Shown here: positions 58,429-64,000 of the stretch, piece by piece
Position numbering within the stretch: position 1 is the stretch's first letter
Layout of the letters: every line of letters starts with the position of its first letter
Assembly (NCBI GenBank): GCA_964514055.1
Contig: CAZEPB010000006.1
Coordinates: 1 to 64,000 of the forward strand
DNA from: SG8-32-3 sp964514055
GTDB lineage: Archaea; Thermoproteota; Bathyarchaeia; Bathyarchaeales; Bathycorpusculaceae
Direction of reading: 5' to 3'
DNA length: 64,000 nucleotides
The notes under the pieces: model-generated
Databases searched by the model: none
What the model saw: the letters and a program-made list of their open reading frames with translations, nothing else
Told to the model about the DNA's origin: nothing
Made by a program: the position numbers and the translations under genes

Positions 58429-59503
58429 AGGGGTTATTGCTGAGAAGAAAAGCGAGATAATGGGTAGTCTGAAGGAGTTAGGCACTCAGATTTATGATCA
58501 ACTGGACAGTGGGGTTTTTCCAACCATTAGCATGCCCAGTCGCTCCACGGAGAACATCCATTACGATCCAGACCTTCGCCAGTATGTCCTAGGCGAAAAA
58601 GCGGTCACCAGAAGTGCGCGGAACATACGGCACGTGAAACCTTTTACGCAGCTCGCGTGGGCTGCCATGTTCTCCAACGAGCTCACGTCTCATCGTAAAA
58701 CCTCAACCCTGAGAGACGTTTACTACTCGGCTCAAGCTTACAACATGACTTTCAGGGACCAGCAGGAATCCAACAACATAGTCACTGACTTGGAGACGGC
58801 GACTGGTTACTCCAGAGAAGACTTTAACATTTTCCCTGAAGAGCGTTCCGCGGTCTTCGGCGACCTTACCATAGAATACACGGTTCCAGGCTACGAAGGT
58901 AAAACCTTGAATCTTTCCTCGCATCCAGACGGCGTCCTGATTGGTCCAGCTTTGACTTCCTCCGAGTTCGCAAGCACAAAAGCGGACAAGGTCATAGCCA
59001 TAGAGAAAGGCGGCTTGTTCACCAGGTTTATCGAGGAAAACGTGCACACGAAGCACAACGCCGTGCTTGTCCTGACGGCTGGTCAAGCGCCCAGGCAAAC
59101 ACGCTACTTCATAAGACGCCTGCATGATGAACTGAAACTGCCCGTGTACATCTTCACTGACGGCGACCCGTGGGGAATGCACATAGCCATGGTCATAATC
59201 TCTGGCTCAGCCAACGCCGCGCACCTGCGGGAGCTGACCACGCCCGACGCGATTTGGAGCGGCGTCTGGGCATCCGACATCGTCAACTACAAGCTGCCCA
59301 CCGACCCGCTGGACGACGTAGACGTGAAACGGCTTTACGAGCTGCAACGGGACCCCCGTTACAAAGGAGACCCACTGTGGCAGAGAGAAATCAAAATGTT
59401 CCTGAAGATCAGGCGGAAGGCGGAGCAAGAAGCATTCAGCCGCTACGGACTAACATACATCGTTGACGAGTACCTGCCAACAAAACTGAAAGAGACCAAA
59501 TAA
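58409..59503 (+). CDS. top6A: DNA topoisomerase VI subunit A
   Basis: 364 residues, Spo11 family. The catalytic Tyr lies in STLRDVYYSAQ (Tyr105/106), the Toprim Glu in IAIEKGGLFTRF and the Toprim Asp pair in IFTDGDPWGMHIAM. It makes and reseals the double-strand break. Start ATG 58409 inside the end of top6B, so the two are translationally coupled. Length is standard. Confidence 0.95.
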   Translation: MVRKKSKGVIAEKKSEIMGSLKELGTQIYDQLDSGVFPTISMPSRSTENIHYDPDLRQYVLGEKAVTRSARNIRHVKPFTQLAWAAMFSNELTSHRKTSTLRDVYYSAQAYNMTFRDQQESNNIVTDLETATGYSREDFNIFPEERSAVFGDLTIEYTVPGYEGKTLNLSSHPDGVLIGPALTSSEFASTKADKVIAIEKGGLFTRFIEENVHTKHNAVLVLTAGQAPRQTRYFIRRLHDELKLPVYIFTDGDPWGMHIAMVIISGSANAAHLRELTTPDAIWSGVWASDIVNYKLPTDPLDDVDVKRLYELQRDPRYKGDPLWQREIKMFLKIRRKAEQEAFSRYGLTYIVDEYLPTKLKETK

Positions 59504-59655
59504 ACCAACCAAAGTTAGTGTTAGCTGAGGTGGAAGGGAATTCACCGCTAACTCTGTTTATTTTTGATCCTGATAAAGCATTTATACTAACCCAACCAAA
59601 TTAGAGAAAACGGAAATTTTGATAGCATCCGAAACTAATTGGGACCTGCGAACAA

Positions 59656-61347
59656 ATGATATTGACTAAGGTAAAACAGAGACGCGTGCTGGCAGCAGTC
59701 TTGCTAATTTTGGTGTTAAGTCTTACGTTGACAACAACGGTATGGCAGCCAACACTTGCCTCAGAGCCTCAGGGACTTTTGATAATTACTCGTCAGATTT
59801 TTGTAGATTCGCTTGAACCATTCATACAGTGGAAAGAATCAAAGGGCTTTGACGTGTACGTGGTCACAGCAGAATGGATAGAAGAACACATGGCGGGAAC
59901 TGATGTTAGAGTTAAGATACGAAACTGCATCAGACAATATTACTATGACAATGGCGTAAAATACGCCATGCTCATAGGCGATTCGATAGACGTCTCTGCC
60001 CTCGCAAACGAAACGCAGCCAACTCCATCGCTGTCCGAAGCTTGGAATCTACCAGCTGGCTATTACTGGTGTGGGGCAGGCGGTTCCCAACTTGGAGCAC
60101 AGTACACGTCGCTTTATTTTTCTGATCTCTCGGACAAAGTTGATTATAATGAAACCGAGTATTACTGGACAGGCGATTACAATGTGTACGTGGGCGTTGT
60201 TCCTGTAAGAACTCCCACCGAGCTGCAGACTATCTTGTCAAAGACAATCAACTCTCACGTTAGTTCACGTGCCACTTTCTTAATTTCTAATGACACATCA
60301 AGCCCAGTTCACGAGGCTCTCTTCACCAAGATTCTAGCGCTGACTGGATCAAATATATCATCTGCCATCTACTTTTTCAGCAACGAATCCTCTTCCCAAG
60401 AGATTTACGAAAAATTATTCAACCAAACAGGTTTCTTGTTTGAAGAAGCCCACGGCAACCTTCAACTTTTCAAGATGGGAAACACTTACATCACGAACGA
60501 TAATGCTTCGGATTTCCAGTTTATTAATCCCCTACTCATCACCTTTTCTTGCCTGACTCAAATGTACCACACTTGCGAGTGCCTTGATGAAGCATTCTTG
60601 AAAGCCCAAAAAGGACCTGCAGTTGTCTTAGGTGGAGGTCAGCCACTAGGAAATGCCTTTTCAGGTGAGTTGTCGGTTGAAGAGAGTGGATTCTGGAGTG
60701 ATTTGTTCGGTGGAAAGACAGTTGGAGCAGCACTGTATGATAACTGTAACGGAGCTTGGCAGAACCCTATCACCCTTTTCGGAGACCCATCTCTACCCAT
60801 TTTTGGAGAAGTTGCGCCATATATTGTCATCAACAACGGGGATGCCTTTACAACTTCAAGGTCGGTGACGCTGTCCTTGACCTACCCAGACGGAAACTCG
60901 GACGCGTATCAGGTTAGATATAGCAATGATGGCGTTTGGGACACCGAAACGTGGGAAACTCCAGCAAACAAGTCGTGGACACTAACGGATGGGGATGGAA
61001 CGAAGATCGTCTACTACCAAATCAAAGACGACGAGGGGTCAGTCAGCCCGACTAACTTGGCAACCATAATCCTAGTCACGCCTTCGCCCACTCCAACACC
61101 CACATCTACAGCTTCAACCTCTCAATCAACAACTACATCTTCTGCACCTGAGCCTACTCCAAAACCTACACCTGTTCCGACAAATGCGCCAAGTCCAACC
61201 TCTTCTCCCTCACCGTTTCCTTCAGCCTCTCCTTCTCCATCACCAAGAGCCTCAACTCTAACTATACCACCTGAATATTTCTACGTCACAGTCGGCGTGG
61301 TCATAGCCATAATTGTCGCAGTTGCCTTGTTCCTTAGAAAAAAGTAG
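59656..61347 (+). CDS. C25-like (gingipain-type) surface peptidase with stalk and membrane anchor
   Basis: 563 residues. Signal segment 9-36; a peptidase C25-like catalytic region with LLIITRQIFVDSLEPFIQWKESKGFDVYVV, YAMLIGDS, and the Cys/His pair: His266 in FEEAHGN and Cys299 in LLITFSCLTQM. An Ig-like or CARDB-type domain follows (about 395-470), then a Ser/Thr/Pro-rich stalk (TPSPTPTPTSTASTSQ... about 475-535) and a C-terminal helix ending FLRKK. Gingipain-like proteases hydrolyse proteins; in archaea such anchored forms probably digest external protein. Which subclass it belongs to is not certain. Confidence 0.75.
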   Translation: MILTKVKQRRVLAAVLLILVLSLTLTTTVWQPTLASEPQGLLIITRQIFVDSLEPFIQWKESKGFDVYVVTAEWIEEHMAGTDVRVKIRNCIRQYYYDNGVKYAMLIGDSIDVSALANETQPTPSLSEAWNLPAGYYWCGAGGSQLGAQYTSLYFSDLSDKVDYNETEYYWTGDYNVYVGVVPVRTPTELQTILSKTINSHVSSRATFLISNDTSSPVHEALFTKILALTGSNISSAIYFFSNESSSQEIYEKLFNQTGFLFEEAHGNLQLFKMGNTYITNDNASDFQFINPLLITFSCLTQMYHTCECLDEAFLKAQKGPAVVLGGGQPLGNAFSGELSVEESGFWSDLFGGKTVGAALYDNCNGAWQNPITLFGDPSLPIFGEVAPYIVINNGDAFTTSRSVTLSLTYPDGNSDAYQVRYSNDGVWDTETWETPANKSWTLTDGDGTKIVYYQIKDDEGSVSPTNLATIILVTPSPTPTPTSTASTSQSTTTSSAPEPTPKPTPVPTNAPSPTSSPSPFPSASPSPSPRASTLTIPPEYFYVTVGVVIAIIVAVALFLRKK

Positions 61348-61403
61348 ACAACATTGATTATTTGAAAATAGAAGGCTTTGCATCAAGTTAGGGTTCACTG
61401 GCA

Positions 61404-61455
61404 AGTTCAAGCTATATATAAGGGGGCTATAGTCTTTTCCGAGCCGCTAGGGCAC
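61404..61455 (+). repeat. Dispersed TATA-containing element, copy 7 (short-G subtype)
   Basis: AGTTCAAGC, TATATATAAGGGGGCTATAG, then TCTTTTCCGAGCCGCTAGGGCAC. Almost identical to copy 5 over 33 bases, in the opposite orientation in the window. It lies about 150 bases before a small membrane gene that has its own closer TATA-like box (AATTTAAAATAACC, about 61496-61509). Confidence 0.8.
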
Positions 61456-61562
61456 TTAACATTCCCAAGCCTGTAAACGCCATCTCAGCATGCGAAATTT
61501 AAAATAACCCTTCCTGTTTTATGTAGGAACCACGCATTGGAAAAGGAAAAGGTTGAACTGGT

Positions 61563-61763
61563 ATGAGCGAAGGAGACACTTTCTGGTTATCTCTCGCAGA
61601 GAAGTTCTTCGGGCTTCTCCTCACGATCATAGGTGCTTTGTTCCTCTACTTCACACTCACCAGCACCGCAGCACTTGGCGATTTCACAGGGCTCTTCGGC
61701 TTCCTAAGCATCGTGGTTTTGCTTATCGGCTTGTTTCTGCTTTTGGTCAGACCGCCAGAATAG
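61563..61763 (+). CDS. Small two-helix membrane protein
   Basis: 66 residues with helices at about 15-33 and 43-62 and a short polar N-terminus (MSEGDTFWLS). The ATG at 61563 follows a purine-rich AAAAGGAAAAGG (about 15 bases upstream). No family recognised; typical of small archaeal membrane proteins of the DUF-type. It converges with the zinc-ribbon gene at 61766, two bases away. Confidence 0.5.
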   Translation: MSEGDTFWLSLAEKFFGLLLTIIGALFLYFTLTSTAALGDFTGLFGFLSIVVLLIGLFLLLVRPPE

Positions 61764-61765
61764 GC

Positions 61766-62083
61766 TTATTCTCTTCTTTCAACCACTATCTTGCAGTTTG
61801 TAACCAACGCGGCTATCACGCCTAAAGCCGCAAGCCACGGAGCCAGAACCACACCTATCACGCCTACAGTGGCTGGAATCTCAAGCAACGTTTTTCCTTT
61901 CTCGTCCTTCACGATTACCCTAGTCACGTTTCCTTCATGAAGCAGTTCTCCGACTCGGTCAACCAAGTTGCTGCCTGAAACCGAGTATTCTTCCCTAGTG
62001 ACCTTGGCTACTGGAGCACCACAGGCAGGACAGAACTTATCCTCTTCTTTCAGAGGAACGCCACACTTAGTGCAATAAGGCAA
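61766..62083 (-). CDS. Zinc-ribbon DUF4342-like membrane protein
   Basis: 105 residues from TTG 62083, chosen because GAGGTGGAAAGG directly precedes it and because the protein then begins PYCTKCGVPLKEEDKFCPACGAP. The rest, VDRVGELLHEGNVTRVIVKDEKGKTLLEIPATVGVIGVVLAPWLAALGVIAALVTNCKIVVER, is the DUF4342 pattern with one or two membrane helices. The family is widespread in Firmicutes and archaea and uncharacterised. A longer frame from 62119 is less likely. Confidence 0.7.
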   Translation of the reverse strand: MPYCTKCGVPLKEEDKFCPACGAPVAKVTREEYSVSGSNLVDRVGELLHEGNVTRVIVKDEKGKTLLEIPATVGVIGVVLAPWLAALGVIAALVTNCKIVVERRE

Positions 62084-62221
62084 CCTTTCCACCTCACCTT
62101 GCCAACGGTTACACCGCACTTAAATTTTGCCTCACCACAGGCTGAGTGTTTATTAACTAAAAGCTCATTATTTTTTTGTCAGTTTCGCTTATGCACAACA
62201 AAAACCAGAGATGCATCCCAA

Positions 62222-64000
62222 ATGCCTATCCGCCAGCCCATAGTATGCGTTCTAGGCCACGTGGATACTGGAAAGACTTTGCTCTTAGACAGGATTAGAA
62301 AGACAAGCGTGCAGGCAAGAGAAGCAGGTGGAATAACACAGCACATAGGCGCAAGCTTCTTCCCCGTTGAAACCCTCAAGCAGCTTATCGGCCCCTTGCT
62401 TTCTATGCTCAAAGGCGACATCGAAATCCCAGGCTTGCTAATCGTGGACACTCCTGGGCATGAGGCTTTCACCAATCTAAGGCGAAGAGGCGGAAGCGTA
62501 GCCGATATAGCAGTCCTCGTCATCGACATACTGAAAGGCTTTGAGGCGCAAACTTATGAGTGCATCGAAATCCTGAAAGCCCGCAAAACACCTTTCATAG
62601 TGGCGGTTAACAAAATTGACCGCGTTCCAGGCTGGAAGTCTCAGCCATCCACGCCTTTCCTGAAGACTTATGCATCTCAGGACGTCTATGTTAAGGAGAA
62701 CTTGGATAACAGGCTCTACGAGATTATGGGCATGTTTTCTCGTTCAGGCTTCCGAACCGACCGTTTTGACCACATTAGACGTGAAGATTTCACGTCAACC
62801 ATCGCTTTGGTGCCTACCAGCGCAAAAACTGGCGAAGGCTTGAACGAGCTGCTCATGGTTCTCGTGGGCTTGACACAGCAGTACTTGAAGAAGCGGTTGC
62901 AGACCACAGAAGGCCCAGCTAAAGGCTCGGTTCTTGAAGTCAAAGAAGAAGCAGGCTTGGGCTTGACACTTAACACAATAGTTTATGATGGCACCTTGAA
63001 AAAAGACGATTTAATCGTCGTGGGCGGCAAGGAAAAACCAGTTATCACACACATAAGAGCGATTTTGGTTCCTAAACCCTTGGATGAAATCAGAGACCCA
63101 CGCGACAGGTTTTCCTCGGTTGACCGTGTCTTTGCAGCAGCAGGAGTGAAAATAGTCGCGTCTGACGTAGAAGGCGCCCTTGCAGGAGCACCCCTTTACG
63201 CGGTTCCTACAGACGAGGAACCAGAAAAATACGCCGCGCTTGTCTCCGAAGAAATCAACAAGATCAGAATAGCCACAGACATCAAAGGCATAGTGCTGAA
63301 GGCTGACACGCTAGGCTCCTTAGAGGCTATTGCTGAAATTCTGAAACAGAACGATGTGCCAGTTAGAATTGCGGATGTGGGAGACGTTTCCAAACGTGAC
63401 GTGGTTGAAGCTTCGGTGGTGAAGTCTCATGAACCCCTGTTTGGAGCGGTTTTGGCTTTCGGCGTTAGAATTTTGCCTGACGCAGAACAAGAAGCAGCGA
63501 ACGCTGGCGTCCAGATTTTCAAGGAGCAAATTATCTACAATTTGATAGATAACTATTTAGAATGGCTTAAATCCCAACGTGAAGCTAAAATTGAGCGGGA
63601 ATTCGAAAAACTCGTTAAGCCTGGAAAAATTTTGGTTCTGGAAGGCTACGTTTTTAGAAGAGCAAAACCTGCGATATTCGGCGTGGAAATCTTGGGCGGA
63701 CAACTGAAGCCAAAATACTCGCTTATCAGGGCTGAAGACGGCGCAGACATAGGCGAAGTGCAGCAAATCCAAGACAAAGGCAAAGCCGTGTCGGAAGCCA
63801 AGCAAGGCATGCAGGTGGCTGTGTCCATGGACAAGCCCATTGTGGGAAGGCATGTTTTCGAAAAGGACATTCTTTACGTGAAGGTGCCTGAGTCTGACGC
63901 TAACGCGTTGATGGCGGCTCATGTGGATAAGCTTTCCGACGATGAGCAGGCGGTTCTCAGGGAATACGCGAAGATTATGCAGAAGAAAACACCCTTCTGG
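62222..64000 (+). CDS. infB: Translation initiation factor aIF5B, 3' end cut by the window
   Basis: 593 codons from ATG 62222 to the window edge, in frame throughout. G domain motifs: GHVDTGKTLLLDRI (G1), AGGITQHIGASFF (G2), VDTPGHEAF (G3), NKIDRVPGW (G4). Later domains (SVLEVKEEAGLGLTLNTIVYDG; IKGIVLKADTLGSLEAI; VLEGYVFRRAKPAIFGVEILGG) match aIF5B order. It promotes subunit joining. Archaeal aIF5B is about 600 residues, so only a few codons should be missing. No intein interrupts it. Confidence 0.95.
   Translation, partial: MPIRQPIVCVLGHVDTGKTLLLDRIRKTSVQAREAGGITQHIGASFFPVETLKQLIGPLLSMLKGDIEIPGLLIVDTPGHEAFTNLRRRGGSVADIAVLVIDILKGFEAQTYECIEILKARKTPFIVAVNKIDRVPGWKSQPSTPFLKTYASQDVYVKENLDNRLYEIMGMFSRSGFRTDRFDHIRREDFTSTIALVPTSAKTGEGLNELLMVLVGLTQQYLKKRLQTTEGPAKGSVLEVKEEAGLGLTLNTIVYDGTLKKDDLIVVGGKEKPVITHIRAILVPKPLDEIRDPRDRFSSVDRVFAAAGVKIVASDVEGALAGAPLYAVPTDEEPEKYAALVSEEINKIRIATDIKGIVLKADTLGSLEAIAEILKQNDVPVRIADVGDVSKRDVVEASVVKSHEPLFGAVLAFGVRILPDAEQEAANAGVQIFKEQIIYNLIDNYLEWLKSQREAKIEREFEKLVKPGKILVLEGYVFRRAKPAIFGVEILGGQLKPKYSLIRAEDGADIGEVQQIQDKGKAVSEAKQGMQVAVSMDKPIVGRHVFEKDILYVKVPESDANALMAAHVDKLSDDEQAVLREYAKIMQKKTPFW

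Noticed and set aside
61080..61265. Tandem DNA repeat in the C25-like peptidase gene
   Set aside because: The Thr/Pro/Ser stalk is low complexity at the protein level, but units are irregular and not a DNA repeat array.
7984..61455. CRISPR array formed by the repeated TATA-G elements
   Set aside because: The copies are kilobases apart, on both strands and not regularly spaced; there are no spacers and no cas genes.
1..64000. tRNA or rRNA genes
   Set aside because: No clover-leaf pattern with GGTTCRANNCC-type T-loop was found in any intergenic region on either strand by eye; a covariance model search would be decisive.
62222..64000. Intein in aIF5B
   Set aside because: All G motifs and later domains follow in a single continuous frame with normal spacing.

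Overview
The window comes from an archaeon of the TACK group, most probably a member of Bathyarchaeia; the phylum is an inference from gene content. The archaeal and TACK signs are an exosome gene run (Rrp4, Rrp41, Rrp42) with proteasome alpha and SBDS, topoisomerase VI, ABCE1, aIF5B, Kae1/Bud32/Cgi121/Pcc1-type KEOPS genes, an RPC34/RPC39-like Fe-S protein, form III RuBisCO with AMP phosphorylase, and secreted proteins ending in a Ser/Thr/Pro-rich stalk plus one membrane helix. Starts are a mixture of ATG, GTG and TTG; GGTGA-type ribosome binding sites alternate with apparently leaderless genes. No tRNA, rRNA, CRISPR array or insertion sequence was recognised.

Layout. 1-3.5 kb: end of a family 2 glycosyltransferase, small membrane proteins, a GH3-like adenylating enzyme, ribose-1,5-bisphosphate isomerase. 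3.6-7.85 kb: an AT-rich accessory segment (GIY-YIG-like protein, an AlbA_2/membrane/zinc-ribbon protein, unknown proteins). 8-11.6 kb: RuBisCO III and AMP phosphorylase, divergent and only 19 bp apart, then an AIM24-like protein. 12.5-19 kb: rubredoxin-fused TPP enzyme, thioredoxin reductase, then a polyferredoxin/MvhD protein with an NfnA/NfnB pair. 19.2-29.3 kb: TraX-like protein, acyl-CoA synthetase and the hydrogenase maturation genes hypF-C-D, hypE and hypA-hypB (Mrp/MinD type). 29.4-38.8 kb: HAD hydrolase, DNA repair methyltransferase, a proteasome beta subunit, AMMECR1, glycosyltransferase, MarR/MFS pair, NadC, CPBP protease, DUF4152, RlmE/FtsJ and an RPC34-like protein. 38.9-41.1 kb: Kae1, Bud32, ITPase. 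41.2-44.5 kb: an ABC exporter with HTH and PH-domain partners. 44.7-51.9 kb: uS15, RecJ-like DHH protein, a Pcc1 paralogue, proteasome alpha, SBDS, exosome, eL43, Pcc1. 52-64 kb: phosphoribosyltransferase, Cgi121, THUMP protein, a 22-codon acidic micro-ORF, ABCE1, Topo VI B and A, a C25-like surface peptidase, small zinc-ribbon/membrane proteins and aIF5B running off the end.

How the genes work together. AMP phosphorylase, R15P isomerase and RuBisCO III make a complete AMP-to-3-phosphoglycerate route. All KEOPS subunit families (Kae1, Bud32, Cgi121 and two Pcc1 paralogues) lie within 15 kb, for tRNA t6A synthesis. The Hyp set matures a [NiFe] hydrogenase that is not encoded here, while the polyferredoxin/MvhD-Nfn cluster suggests flavin-based electron transfer among ferredoxin, NAD(P)H and thiols.

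Most notable: a family of seven dispersed, TATA-containing intergenic elements (near 7.98, 14.40, 19.06, 27.65, 33.65, 51.93 and 61.42 kb) in two subtypes; a proteasome beta subunit with Ala at the catalytic Thr1 position; an apparent one-base frameshift at the start of nfnA; a strongly SD-led 22-aa Glu/Trp peptide; and a TATA-hairpin-U-tract small RNA candidate upstream of psmA.
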